From the NCBI RefSeq assembly GCF_015353075.1, contig NZ_CP064188.1, positions 124,001 to 188,000 of the forward strand: 64,000 nt of DNA, in the 5' to 3' direction. Made by a program: the position numbers and the translations under genes. The notes below the pieces were generated by a model, which saw only the letters and a program-made list of their open reading frames with translations, did not search any database and was not told where the DNA came from. This document shows, piece after piece, positions 17,463 to 26,076 of the stretch. Positions within the stretch are counted from its first letter, which is position 1. Every line of letters begins with the position of its first letter. The DNA comes from Rhizobium sp. 007. Its GTDB lineage: Bacteria > Pseudomonadota > Alphaproteobacteria > Rhizobiales > Rhizobiaceae.

Positions 17463-19373
17463 GTGGATAGAGAGCCGGAAACCGATCCCATTATCGATCT
17501 GATCCCCGCCATGGTGTGGTCCGCAGCATCCGATGGCATGCTGGATTTCGCCAACCAGCACTTTCTCGAGTTTATCGGGGCGCCGCTTGAAGAAATATCC
17601 GGAGTGGGATTCTACAAGCTATTTCACCCCGACGACACGTCACATCTCGCTTCGGAATGGCATGACATCATGGCCTCGAAGAAGGCCAGAGAGGTCGTGG
17701 GCAGGCTCAGGCGAGCAGACGGCCAGTATCGATGGTGTACGCTTCGACAAAAGCCGCGGCTCGATGCCGCCGGAAATGTCGTGAGATGGTATGGTGTGGT
17801 CCTGGACATCGAAGACCGCAAACAGGCCGAAAACGCACTGAAAGAGACGAAGACTGCACTTGCGGCCAGCGAAGAGAACCTGAGCCTCATCATCAATTCG
17901 TTGCCTGTCCTCGTTTGGTCAGCGCGGCCGGATGGTAGCGCCGATTTCGTCAATAAAAGCTGGTTGGACTATGCTGGTCGTCCGGCCGACCAAATCCTCG
18001 AATGGGGCTTCCTCGACCTTTACCACCCAGACGATATTCCAGGTATGATCGACATCTGGAAGAGAGACCTCGAGCATTCCGACCAGACTGTTCTGAAGGG
18101 GCGTATTCGCGGAGCGGACGGCAACTACCGCTGGTTCTACTTCTCAGGCCGCAAGCTGATCGATGCCAACGGCGTTGTGCGTTGGTTCGGCTGCAATATC
18201 GACATAGAGGATCTGCAATCCGCGGAGAATGCTCTTCGAGAAAGCGCGGCTGCACTGAGGGAGAGTGAACACAAGCTCCATCTTATCATCAACACGATAC
18301 CCGCGATGGCTTGGTCCTGCACTTCGGATGGCCGGCTTGAATACTTCAATCAAAACTTGATTGATTATGTCGGCTTACCTGTCGAAGAAATCGTGGGTTT
18401 CGGCTTTTATAGCATGTTTCATCCTGATGATGTCGAGCCGATGCGTGTGGCCTGGGACGATATCGTGGCCTCGAAAAAAAGTCGTCCGGTAGACGCCCGC
18501 ATTAGACGCGCAGACGGCGAATATCGTTGGTTCAACCTTCGACAAAGCCCCCTTCTGGATTCGGATGGAAATGTCGTGAGATGGTACGGTGTCGTCGTTG
18601 ATATCGAGGATCGGAAACGAGCGGAAGAGTCTTTGCGACAAAGCCAGAGTGATCTGGCGCATGTGACGCGAATGACGGCCACGGGTGAACTTGCGGTTTC
18701 GATCGCCCATGAGGTTAACCAGCCGCTGATGGCAATCGTCACAAATGCCGGCACATGCCTGCGCTGGCTGCAACCGGGACATACCGATATCGATCAGGCG
18801 CGGCTCGCGGCCGAGAGGATCGTCAAGGATGGTCATCGCGCCGGCGACATCATCGCGAGTATCAGAGCAATGACTCAGAAGTCACCAGCCCGGATGGAGC
18901 AAACTGACTTAAAGGGCGCCCTGCGTGATGTACTGGATCTTTTGAGGGGGGAACTCCGCCACCGAGATATCGAACTCGATCTCGATCTTCCGAAATGGCC
19001 TCTGGAGGTCATTGGGGATCGCACCCAGCTGCAACAGGTTGTTCTGAACTTGGTCATGAATAGCGCCGAAGCGATGGGCGCTTCTTCGAGCGAAAGACGT
19101 ATCGGCATCAGATGCACTAAGGACGAGGAGCAATTCGTGAGAGTGAGTGTCTCGGACTCGGGGCGCGGTGTTCCGCCCGACGAATTGGACCGAGTTTTCG
19201 AAGCGTTCTACAGCACAAAGGCCGACGGTATCGGGATGGGACTTTCGATATGTCGCTCAATCGTCGAAGCCCATGGCGGCAGGATTTGGGTTTCGCTGGC
19301 AGACAGCCAAGCTGGCACGGTGTTCACGTTTACATTGCCAATGGCGGAGGTCGCAGCCGACTATGATCGATGA
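17463..19373 (+). CDS. soluble triple-PAS sensor histidine kinase
   Basis: A 636-residue cytoplasmic kinase without membrane helices. Three similar PAS-PAC units occupy about residues 8-130, 140-260 and 275-395. Units 1 and 3 are especially alike (VVRWYGVV.DIEDRK in both), which suggests internal duplication. The HisKA box reads ELAVSIAHEVNQPLMAI with the phosphorylated His. The ATPase domain has N-box VVLNLVMNSAEAM and G-boxes DSGRGVPPDE and GIGMGLSICRSIV. The start is a GTG behind GGAGAG. Its 3' end overlaps the FixJ-type regulator by 11 bases, so they form a cognate pair. I see no clear haem-ligand His of FixL, and the signal is unknown. Confidence 0.92.
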   Translation: MDREPETDPIIDLIPAMVWSAASDGMLDFANQHFLEFIGAPLEEISGVGFYKLFHPDDTSHLASEWHDIMASKKAREVVGRLRRADGQYRWCTLRQKPRLDAAGNVVRWYGVVLDIEDRKQAENALKETKTALAASEENLSLIINSLPVLVWSARPDGSADFVNKSWLDYAGRPADQILEWGFLDLYHPDDIPGMIDIWKRDLEHSDQTVLKGRIRGADGNYRWFYFSGRKLIDANGVVRWFGCNIDIEDLQSAENALRESAAALRESEHKLHLIINTIPAMAWSCTSDGRLEYFNQNLIDYVGLPVEEIVGFGFYSMFHPDDVEPMRVAWDDIVASKKSRPVDARIRRADGEYRWFNLRQSPLLDSDGNVVRWYGVVVDIEDRKRAEESLRQSQSDLAHVTRMTATGELAVSIAHEVNQPLMAIVTNAGTCLRWLQPGHTDIDQARLAAERIVKDGHRAGDIIASIRAMTQKSPARMEQTDLKGALRDVLDLLRGELRHRDIELDLDLPKWPLEVIGDRTQLQQVVLNLVMNSAEAMGASSSERRIGIRCTKDEEQFVRVSVSDSGRGVPPDELDRVFEAFYSTKADGIGMGLSICRSIVEAHGGRIWVSLADSQAGTVFTFTLPMAEVAADYDR

Positions 19374-19986
19374 TCGCAAAAGAGGTCCGCCGACCGTCAT
19401 CATTATAGATGACGACGAAAGCGTCCGCGAAGCTTTGAGAGGACTGTTCGAATCCGTAGGGCTTGCCACTGAAACCCATGGCTCGGTGCCGGAGTTCCTT
19501 GCTGCCGATGATCCCGACCGTGCAGGTTGTATTGTTCTGGATATTCGGCTGCCAGGCCAGAGTGGACTGGAGTTTCAGGAGGCTCTGGCGAAAAGCCGGT
19601 ATCCAAGGTCGGTTGTGTTGATAAGCGCTCATGTCGATGTCGCTATGGCTGTTCGCGCAATGAAAGCCGGGGCTATTGATGTCCTTACCAAGCCCGTGCG
19701 CGAACAGGACTTGCTTGAAGCGGTAAACCGTGCTTTGGCAAGTGATAATGCTCGACGCGAAGAGGCTAATCAAACTGCTGCATTGCGCCAAAGGTATTCC
19801 AAACTTACCGAGCGTGAGCGGCAGATCATGGCATTTGTTGTCGCCGGGAAGCTGAACAAGCAGATTGCGGCTGAGGTTCAGCTCGCGGAGGCCACCGTGA
19901 AGCTTCACCGCGACCACATGATGCGGAAAATGCACGCATTATCAGTCGCTGACTTGGTGAGAATTGCTAGTATTTTGGGTGATTGA
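19363..19986 (+). CDS. FixJ/NarL-type response regulator
   Basis: A 207-residue regulator. The receiver domain has acidic pocket IIIDDDESV, phospho-acceptor Asp in VLDIRLPGQSG, and Lys in LTKPVREQD. The LuxR-type HTH is LTERERQIMAFVVAGKLNKQ, then IAAEVQLAEATVKLHRDHMMRK. This is a two-domain transcriptional activator typical of FixJ/NodW relatives. The ATG at 19363 overlaps the end of the upstream kinase gene, with GGAGG about 13 bases before it. The longer in-frame extension inside the kinase gene is an overlap artefact. Target genes are unknown. Confidence 0.92.
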   Translation: MIDDRKRGPPTVIIIDDDESVREALRGLFESVGLATETHGSVPEFLAADDPDRAGCIVLDIRLPGQSGLEFQEALAKSRYPRSVVLISAHVDVAMAVRAMKAGAIDVLTKPVREQDLLEAVNRALASDNARREEANQTAALRQRYSKLTERERQIMAFVVAGKLNKQIAAEVQLAEATVKLHRDHMMRKMHALSVADLVRIASILGD

Positions 19987-20114
19987 GAGCAGCCGTCGGG
20001 TCGGATCCCTTCAACTGCAATGAGGGAGCTCAGACGCGGGAAAATCGCCTTTGCGAGCCGGCTCCACCTGAAGCGCTCAAGCCATCGGACCAGTGGGCAA
20101 CCTCTATCGCGCGC

Positions 20115-20580
20115 CTATCGGACTGACGGCCAGTCTCCGAATTTCCGGAAAAATGCGCGCGAGAATGCCGCCGCACTGCCAAATCCGACCTGACGCGCCA
20201 CTGCCTTCACCTTCGCCCCTCGTGAAAGCTTGCGTCGAGCAAGAATCAAATTCCATCCGGTCAAATAAGCCTGCGGCGTCGTGCCGACCACGTCGCGAAA
20301 CAGGGCCATGAAATGGCTTCGTGACATCCCCGCCGTCGTAGCAAGGTCATCCAGGCTCGCGTTGGCGCATCATGCATTGCCACCAACGCCCGGTGTAACG
20401 AGGGATGGGACAGACCCCCGCCAGCAAACCCCGTCCGGTCGCCCCGTGGTCAATCGCCGACCTCAGGATAAGCAACACGATGACTTCGCAAAGCCGGTTA
20501 AGGGCGGCGCTGCGTCCGCAGCGCGATTCGGCCGAATCTGATCCTGCAACTCGCAGAAATGCGAGTCCGGAAGCGGCCAA
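20115..20580 (-). pseudogene. broken AraC-family regulator (cupin_6/AraC type)
   Basis: Three minus-strand frames join into one AraC protein. CGRSAALNRLCEVIVLLILR comes first; after a shift near 20420 it continues as LSHPSLHRALVAMHDAP. After a second shift near 20365 it reads DDLATTAGMSRSHFMALFRD, then VVGTTPQAYLTGW and VGFGSAAAFSRAFFRKFG. The last part is the double HTH. The N-terminal cupin part is largely missing. At least two frameshifts make it non-functional. Confidence 0.75.
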
Positions 20581-20610
20581 TATCGTGACATCGAGAAGGG
20601 AAATCAGCAC

Positions 20611-20739
20611 GTGAGGCCGGAAGATCAAAGCGATCCGCGCGAACCGGGATGGGGAATGTGCCTGCTGATAGCGCTGGCTATGCTTGGCGCGATTGCCGGC
20701 GTCATCGGAAGTTTGGCGGCGCTATCCGACCTCATCTAA
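20611..20739 (+). CDS. possible 42-residue single-pass membrane protein
   Basis: A GTG-started frame of 42 residues has a charged N-terminus (VRPEDQSDPREPGWG) and one hydrophobic helix (MCLLIALAMLGAIAGVIGSL), then ALSDLI and TAA. AAGGGA lies 9 bases upstream. The layout is typical of small inner-membrane proteins, but the gene is short and lies between pseudogenes, so it could be chance. Function unknown. Confidence 0.4.
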   Translation: MRPEDQSDPREPGWGMCLLIALAMLGAIAGVIGSLAALSDLI

Positions 20740-20902
20740 GCCGATTATGATCGGTACGCTGCCGCACCGGAACCTTTGCAATGCTTTCATTGTTCTAGCC
20801 GTTGGGATCGCGTGGTGTGGTTTGCTGTTTTGCTCCTTCCTTTGCCCTTGGAACGCCGCGCGATCCTCCTTCCACAGCCTGCGCCGCCCTCTGCGGGGTT
20901 CT

Positions 20903-21285
20903 TTTCGCAACGGCGTGCTCAACCAGAGCCTTGCAGCGCTCCTCCGACTTGATATCGCCGGGGACGACGACAGCCTTGCGGCCGGTTTCCTCGACCCATT
21001 TTGCCGTGTCCTTGGCATCCTCGTCTTCGTTCAAATGAGAATGTCCGCGCGCGAACGCGATCGCCACGGCCTTCCCGATACCGGAATCCGAGCCGGTAAT
21101 CAGAGCAACCTTGCCTTCCAGCTTCCTCTGCCCTTGTAGGAGTGTTCCCCGTGATCCGGAACCGGCTGCATCGCGGCGGTCTTCCCCGGTGGTTCCTGAT
21201 GCTGCTCGGGGTAGGGTGGCGTGGGACGGCGCGCGTCGTTGGGCATCGTCCACGACGACTTTGTGACGGCATTGGAACGGCTCAT
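20903..21285 (-). pseudogene. truncated SDR (general-stress/glucose-dehydrogenase-like)
   Basis: The minus strand holds PTPPYPEQHQEPPGKTAAMQ and PVPDHGEHSYKG in one frame. After a shift near 21115 it reads KLEGKVALITGSDSGIGKAV in another. This N-terminal pattern is that of YhxD/YhdG-type SDRs linked to stress. The segment REGADVAISY is reduced to RGHS by a small deletion, and homology ends after KALVEHAVAK, before the NNAG motif and active site. It lies just before a stress operon, so it was probably once part of this stress island. Confidence 0.7.
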
Positions 21286-21383
21286 CCACTGAGTTCGCTG
21301 CCGGCTTGAACGCGGCCATCCGCAGGATCCGCCTTACAAAAACGATCGCAGGCGAGAGGTTCCACGAACCATATCACCGGAGC

Positions 21384-21408
21384 GGAACAAATCTTCCAAT
21401 CGATGGTT
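21384..21408 (+). promoter_or_regulatory. EcfG/RpoE2-type general-stress promoter
   Basis: GGAAC (21384-21388), 16 bases, then GGTT (21405-21408) fits the alphaproteobacterial general-stress consensus GGAAC-N18-TT. It lies 45 bases before the ATG of the first gene of the DUF3618/holin-X/BrkB operon. Three other sites with the same spacing occur within the next 10 kb. Confidence 0.75.
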
Positions 21409-21452
21409 CCTGAGATGCGGCAGCCGCCGTCAACCATGCATGGGAGGCTTCA

Positions 21453-22016
21453 ATGTCAAACGAGTTTTCAGAAGGCGGGGCAGCGCCCTTACGCCAACCG
21501 CCGTCACACGACGGCGGCTCGAATCCGCCGACGACAAACCAGGCACAGTTGGGGGACCTCAAGGAGAAGGTCGCCGAAGATCTCAGCGCTGCACGCGACA
21601 CCATCAAGGAAGGTGCCGAGACCGCGGTCGTCAAGGTGAAGGAAGCCGTCTCCGAGCAGACAAATTTTGCTGCCCGTCAGGTCGGCGGCATCGCAAGCGC
21701 TCTCGAAAAGGTCGGCTCGGAACTCGAGAGTTCCAACCAGCCCGAGGTCGGTCGATATACCAGGCAGATCGGGAATAGCGTGCAAAGTTTCGCAAAGCAG
21801 ATGGAGGGACGCGACCTCGGCGAAGTAGCAACAATGGCCGAGGACTTCGGACGCAAGCAGCCACTGGCGTTCCTTGGCATCGCGGCATTGGCAGGGCTGG
21901 CGGCCAGCCGCTTTCTAACCGCCTCGGCAAATCGATCCACGAGTGCGAGCTCCCGCCGCGCGCCTCAGGCGACCCAAGAGTCCTCCTTGAAGAGCGGAGG
22001 GCCGGCAAATGGCTAA
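21453..22016 (+). CDS. stress-inducible membrane-anchored helical protein
   Basis: A 187-residue protein with a Pro/Gly-rich start and a long amphipathic helix (about residues 33-125, LKEKVAEDLSAARDTIKEGA). A C-terminal hydrophobic segment (AFLGIAALAGLAASRFL) follows. The layout resembles ElaB/YqjD-like and nutrient-deprivation-induced proteins of rhizobia. It is the first gene of a four-gene unit behind an EcfG-type promoter, and its end overlaps the next gene by 8 bases. The role is probably membrane-associated stress protection, but this is inferred from context. Confidence 0.75.
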   Translation: MSNEFSEGGAAPLRQPPSHDGGSNPPTTNQAQLGDLKEKVAEDLSAARDTIKEGAETAVVKVKEAVSEQTNFAARQVGGIASALEKVGSELESSNQPEVGRYTRQIGNSVQSFAKQMEGRDLGEVATMAEDFGRKQPLAFLGIAALAGLAASRFLTASANRSTSASSRRAPQATQESSLKSGGPANG

Positions 22017-22425
22017 CTCATCCGAAAACACTCCGCTCTCCGAACTGGTGGGCGGACTCGTCGCCGATGTGACAGGGCTTCTGCGCAAAGAAATCGACCT
22101 TGCGAAGACCGAGGCGTCCGAAAAACTCACACAGGCACTGAGCGGCATCGAGGTTCTAATTGTTGGTGTAGTGCTCGCCATCGGCGCCGTCGGCGTGCTT
22201 CTGAGCGCGCTCGTCGGTGGCCTTGCATCCTTTTTGGTCGGCCAAGGCATGACGCAACCGAACGCCAGCGCGCTTGCCGCGCTCATCGTCGGCCTCATCA
22301 TTGCAGTGATCGCCTGGGCGATGGTGTCGCGAGGATTGAGCGCACTGCGCGGAAGCAACTTGAAGCTTGATCGCACGACGGCATCGCTGCGCCGCGACGT
22401 CGATGCCGTGAAGGAGAAGATCTGA
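22009..22425 (+). CDS. phage holin-X family (PF07332-like) membrane protein
   Basis: A 138-residue protein. An N-terminal amphipathic helix (LVADVTGLLRKEIDLAKTEA) precedes two adjacent membrane helices (VLIVGVVLAIGAVGVLLSAL and ASALAALIVGLIIAVIAWAM). This is the putative actinobacterial holin-X/YqjE-type layout, common beside DUF3618 and ElaB-like genes. It overlaps the genes on both sides (8 bases and 1 base), which shows tight operon structure. It is a bacterial envelope-stress gene by context rather than a phage lysis gene. Confidence 0.82.
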   Translation: MANSSENTPLSELVGGLVADVTGLLRKEIDLAKTEASEKLTQALSGIEVLIVGVVLAIGAVGVLLSALVGGLASFLVGQGMTQPNASALAALIVGLIIAVIAWAMVSRGLSALRGSNLKLDRTTASLRRDVDAVKEKI

Positions 22426-23438
22426 TGGCCAACTCGATTGAAAAGACTTCCTCCGACCTCCAGCGAGAGATCGACGCCGATCGCCAGCGCATTGGAGATC
22501 GCATAGACGTCATCCAGGAACGCATGTCGCCGGGACAGCTCATCGACGAAGTCCTGGCTTACGCGAGGAGTAGCGGTGGGGGCGAGTACGTCAGAAATCT
22601 CGGCCAGGCTTTGAAGGACAATCCAGTGCCGGTCGCCTTGATGGGCGTCAGCCTGGCTTGGCTCATGGCAAAGCAGCAAGCTCCGTCTTCGTCTGCCACC
22701 GCATCAGGCGCCGATTTGGATAATGAATACCCCCTTTATCAGGTCGAGGGAGCTGTGCGGCGCCTCGGCCCGCCGGAGAGCGAAAACGGTGTCCGCTACA
22801 GCCATTTCGCCGACGCTTCAGGCAAACGGCTGAAGGCCCTGACCGACGATGCCGGACGCCGCGCCGGGCATTTCATCGACGACGCGGGAAAGACGTACCG
22901 CGGCTTTGCGGATGCCACCGGCAGGCAGGTCGAGCAGATCGCCGACGAGACGGGGGCGATGTTTGACGCTGCGTCGGGATGGGCTTCAAAAACATGGGCT
23001 CAAGTCAAAGACACCGCGAGCAATATCGGAACGCGCGCGTCGGATGCCGCGAGCTCGATCTCGGAGCGCTCCGCTTCGGCAGGAACAAGCATGCAAGAGC
23101 AGGCGAGCAGATTGAACGACGCCATTCTAATCCACTTCCGCGACCAACCGCTTGTCGGCGGCGCTCTCGCATTTGCAGTGGGCGCGGCGATCGGTGCGGC
23201 GTTGCCGCATACCGAGGCCGAAGACGAGTATCTCGGCGAAGCCGCCGACGCGGCAAAAGACACGGTTGCGGCCCAGGCGTCTTCGATGATGGATCAAGGA
23301 ACGGAGATCGCGTCCGACGTCTATGGCAGGGCTGTTTCCGCCGCGTCCGACGTTCACGATGCCGCCAAGGCTCGGGTGGTCGAGGAGGCCGACGCGTTCA
23401 AATCAGGGGTGAGTAAGGGGGAACCGCAATCCCAGTAA
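22425..23438 (+). CDS. DUF3618-domain protein
   Basis: A 337-residue protein. DUF3618 lies at about residues 8-85 (LQREIDADRQRIGDRIDVIQ, ALKDNPVPVALMGVSLAWLM). A long helical region follows with repeats of the type DDAGRRAGHFIDDAGKTYRG and DATGRQVEQIADETGAMFDA, and a second hydrophobic stretch (LVGGALAFAVGAAIGAALPH) near residue 245. These apolipoprotein-like amphipathic repeats suggest membrane-surface binding. It is co-transcribed with the holin-X and ElaB-like genes under an EcfG-type promoter. The function is unproven; a stress-time envelope role is inferred. Confidence 0.8.
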   Translation: MANSIEKTSSDLQREIDADRQRIGDRIDVIQERMSPGQLIDEVLAYARSSGGGEYVRNLGQALKDNPVPVALMGVSLAWLMAKQQAPSSSATASGADLDNEYPLYQVEGAVRRLGPPESENGVRYSHFADASGKRLKALTDDAGRRAGHFIDDAGKTYRGFADATGRQVEQIADETGAMFDAASGWASKTWAQVKDTASNIGTRASDAASSISERSASAGTSMQEQASRLNDAILIHFRDQPLVGGALAFAVGAAIGAALPHTEAEDEYLGEAADAAKDTVAAQASSMMDQGTEIASDVYGRAVSAASDVHDAAKARVVEEADAFKSGVSKGEPQSQ

Positions 23439-23484
23439 GAAGCGTTGCAAACCGCCATCACACCCCGCTGAAACGGAATTGCCC

Positions 23485-24567
23485 ATGCTCAGTCGTCCGC
23501 ACATCAAGCTGTCGAGCGTCGCCACCCTCCTTGTCGCGGTGGGCGGCGTACTGGTCGCACTGAAGGGCACGCATGGAGACACGCCAGACGGATCAGTGGA
23601 GACTGAGCTCGAGGCTGGGCGAGGAAGGGGCGCAAGCGTCCCCGAGGCGATACCTGTGAAGGGCCTGCGCGATGTCTTTTGGCGGGTGGTTCACGAAGTC
23701 ATCGATGATCGTGTGACACTCATAGCAGCCGGAGTGACGTTCTACCTCTTGTTGGGTCTGTTCCCCTCGCTGTCGGCACTCGTCGCGCTTTACGGGCTGA
23801 TTGCAGATCCGGCCACCATGGCTGACCATCTCCGGGAACTGTCAGGACTGCTTCCGCCGGGCGCGTTCGATCTCATCGCCGATCGCATCAAGAGCCTCGC
23901 CGAAAGCCGCGATTCGACGCTGGGCATCACTTTCTTCGTTGGCCTTGCCATCGCCCTGTGGAGCACGCATAGCGGGACGCTGGCGATCTTCGATGCGATG
24001 AACGTGGCCTATGAAGAAAAGGAAAAGCGGGGACTGGTCAAGCTTAACCTCGTAGGGCTGTGCTTCACTTTCGGCGCGATGCTCTCTGCCGCCACAATAA
24101 TAGGACTGGTCGCTGTCATGCCTGTGGTGCTTTCCTATCTTTGGCTCGACCTATTCAAGGAGCACATGGCCCTGCTTCTGAGGTGGCCGTTGTTGCTTTT
24201 GATCGCAGCCGCAGCGACCACCGCCGTATACCGCTTCGGTCCGAGCCGCGAGCCCGCCAAGCTCCGATGGATGACGTGGGGTGCCTTTCTCGTGACCTTT
24301 TCATGGTTTGCGATGTCGGTCGGATTTTCGTTCTATCTCAACCACTTTGCCAACTACGACGCGACCTACGGCACCCTCGGTGCGCTGATCGGTTTCCTGG
24401 TCTGGATTTGGCTGTCGATCGTCATCCTGATCGTGGGAGGCGAGCTGAATGCCGAGCTGGAACACCAGACGGCGAAGGACACTACCACGGGGGCACCATT
24501 GCCGATGGGATCACGCGGAGCCTATGTGGCGGACACTCTCGGCGAGACCGCAGACCGGCTGCGCTGA
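23485..24567 (+). CDS. yihY: YihY/BrkB-family membrane protein
   Basis: A 360-residue protein with one N-terminal hydrophobic segment, a variable linker, and the BrkB domain (about residues 65-330) with five to six helices. Motifs include VTLIAAGVTFYLLLGLFPSL, NHFANYDATYGTLGALIGFL and LIVGGELNAELEHQ. Despite an old annotation as ribonuclease BN it is an integral membrane protein of unknown transport role. I chose the ATG at 23485 over the TTG two codons earlier. It follows the DUF3618 gene by 46 bases and is the last gene of the stress operon. Confidence 0.88.
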   Translation: MLSRPHIKLSSVATLLVAVGGVLVALKGTHGDTPDGSVETELEAGRGRGASVPEAIPVKGLRDVFWRVVHEVIDDRVTLIAAGVTFYLLLGLFPSLSALVALYGLIADPATMADHLRELSGLLPPGAFDLIADRIKSLAESRDSTLGITFFVGLAIALWSTHSGTLAIFDAMNVAYEEKEKRGLVKLNLVGLCFTFGAMLSAATIIGLVAVMPVVLSYLWLDLFKEHMALLLRWPLLLLIAAAATTAVYRFGPSREPAKLRWMTWGAFLVTFSWFAMSVGFSFYLNHFANYDATYGTLGALIGFLVWIWLSIVILIVGGELNAELEHQTAKDTTTGAPLPMGSRGAYVADTLGETADRLR

Positions 24568-24782
24568 CCAGCAGGGACGCCGCCTTGCAGCGATACTAAT
24601 GGCTCCGATCGCTGCTTCCTTGGGAAAATGACTGTTAACCGCCTCGGCAGGCTTGGCATCATGGAAGACGCTCTTGACGAATCCACTACCCTCGGAACGC
24701 TTTCGACGCGGTATCGACTTGACCCGGAAAGGGCCTCATTGGTCCGGAGCGATCGGGGTAATGCGATCTCCTGCGACCAACC

Positions 24783-26045
24783 TTAAAGGTTTGACTTTCC
24801 AAGGAAGAAACGGACCATCTCGCTCGTGGCATTAGGCCCATACGGGTCGGTGTATGAACCGCCTTCATGGCCGCCTGACCAAGCGTGACCAGCACCCTCT
24901 ACCAGCCAGTACTCCAGCATTGGCGGCTCCTCCGCATCTGTGACAATTGTTCTCTTATAGGTCCGTCCGCCAGCGGAACGGCCGGTTTTCGTTCGGGTGA
25001 AGCTGTCGGCGCCTGGCGGACTGGCCGCCGCAACGATCCGTTCGCCGTTGGATGGATGGACGGTCAGGTCTGCGGCGCCCTGGAAGACGATCGTGCGGAC
25101 AGGGTACGCCACGTTAGCGCGCCGTTTCGAGGGTGATAGCAAACTTGCGTCCCCGCGCATGACGGAAAATGCGGACATAACGTCGTTGGCCGAACCATAG
25201 GCTAGCCCGGAATGGATACCCACGGCTGCGAAGAGATCGGGATAAGTCTCGCCCATGACGGCCGCCATTGCGCCGCCGGCCGACAACCCTGCAACGAAAA
25301 CCCGGCTGCGATCGAGGTGAAACTCGGACATCAGCTCCATGGTGATCCCCGCAATGATTAAAGGTTCTCCAGCACCGCGCATCTGGTCCGCTGGCCTGAA
25401 CCAATTCCAGCAGGACGAGGCGTTGTCCGCCCCGGTCTGGCCAGGATAGGCGATTATCAGGCCGTGCGTCTCGGCGACGGCATTCATGCCTGTTCCTGAA
25501 GCGAAGTCGTCGGGGTTTTGCTTACAACCGTGAAGCATAACAACCAGGCCGCGCGGTCGATCGGAAACGGACGCGGGAACATAGAGCTTGTAGCTTCGCG
25601 AGCCCGCCGCGCAGGTGAAGGATCGCGCCGTGAACCGCGCCCCGTCTGGAACCGTGGGCGAGGGGCCATGTTTCGGCACGCCGGAGAAGCTCCTGCCAGG
25701 CATCGATTCAAACGCACTGGCAGCCAGTCGTCCCTCCCGCAAGATCCGTAGTATCTCCTCGAGCGGTCTTCGTAACCTTTGCGACGGCGCGACACCGCTA
25801 ATCCTGTCAGTGGTTTCATCGGCCTGCTTTGTTTCCGCCTCGATAGTCTCAGCGTCAGGATCGACTGGAAAGGGTTTCGGACGACGCACTGGTGGAGGTG
25901 GCGTGATGTCCGGATTTGAGCTGCCGGCGCCGGAGGCCGGATGACCAGAAAGTGCATCCTGGATCACGCGGGTCGCCTCGGCGAGGTTCAAGGCGCGTGT
26001 GGACGATGTGGCGCGGCGCATGGTGGTGAAGAAATCGTCGTTCAT
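24783..26045 (-). CDS. PHB-depolymerase-family esterase (Esterase_PHB)
   Basis: A 420-residue protein. A variable N-terminal part (about residues 1-130) has the PHB-associated start FFTTMRRATSSTRALNLAEATRVIQDAL. The catalytic domain has LVVMLHGCKQNPDDFASG and CWNWF, the lipase box GLSAGG with nucleophile Ser, and GAGHAWSGG with the base His. These enzymes cleave short polyhydroxyalkanoates or feruloyl and acetyl esters. No signal peptide is seen, so it is probably intracellular. A ribbon-helix-helix gene lies 31 bases upstream on the same strand and likely controls both. Confidence 0.88.
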   Translation of the reverse strand: MNDDFFTTMRRATSSTRALNLAEATRVIQDALSGHPASGAGSSNPDITPPPPVRRPKPFPVDPDAETIEAETKQADETTDRISGVAPSQRLRRPLEEILRILREGRLAASAFESMPGRSFSGVPKHGPSPTVPDGARFTARSFTCAAGSRSYKLYVPASVSDRPRGLVVMLHGCKQNPDDFASGTGMNAVAETHGLIIAYPGQTGADNASSCWNWFRPADQMRGAGEPLIIAGITMELMSEFHLDRSRVFVAGLSAGGAMAAVMGETYPDLFAAVGIHSGLAYGSANDVMSAFSVMRGDASLLSPSKRRANVAYPVRTIVFQGAADLTVHPSNGERIVAAASPPGADSFTRTKTGRSAGGRTYKRTIVTDAEEPPMLEYWLVEGAGHAWSGGHEGGSYTDPYGPNATSEMVRFFLGKSNL

Positions 26046-26076
26046 GGACCTATCCTTGTTTGGTCGGGATGCAGCC

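Noticed and set aside
17110..17502. Plus-strand frames in the gap before the triple-PAS kinase
   Set aside because: Two overlapping frames of similar quality, no recognisable motif, and AT-richer composition; treated as intergenic.
19147..19362. N-terminal extension of the FixJ-type regulator
   Set aside because: The extension lies inside the kinase ATPase domain in another frame; the receiver domain starts properly at the ATG at 19363.
20795..21319. Intact 174-residue SDR
   Set aside because: The SDR homology covers only part of the frame, shifts frame near its start and stops before the active site, so it is listed as a pseudogene.
22009..22425. Prophage holin
   Set aside because: No other phage genes are present, and this family is common in bacterial stress operons next to DUF3618.
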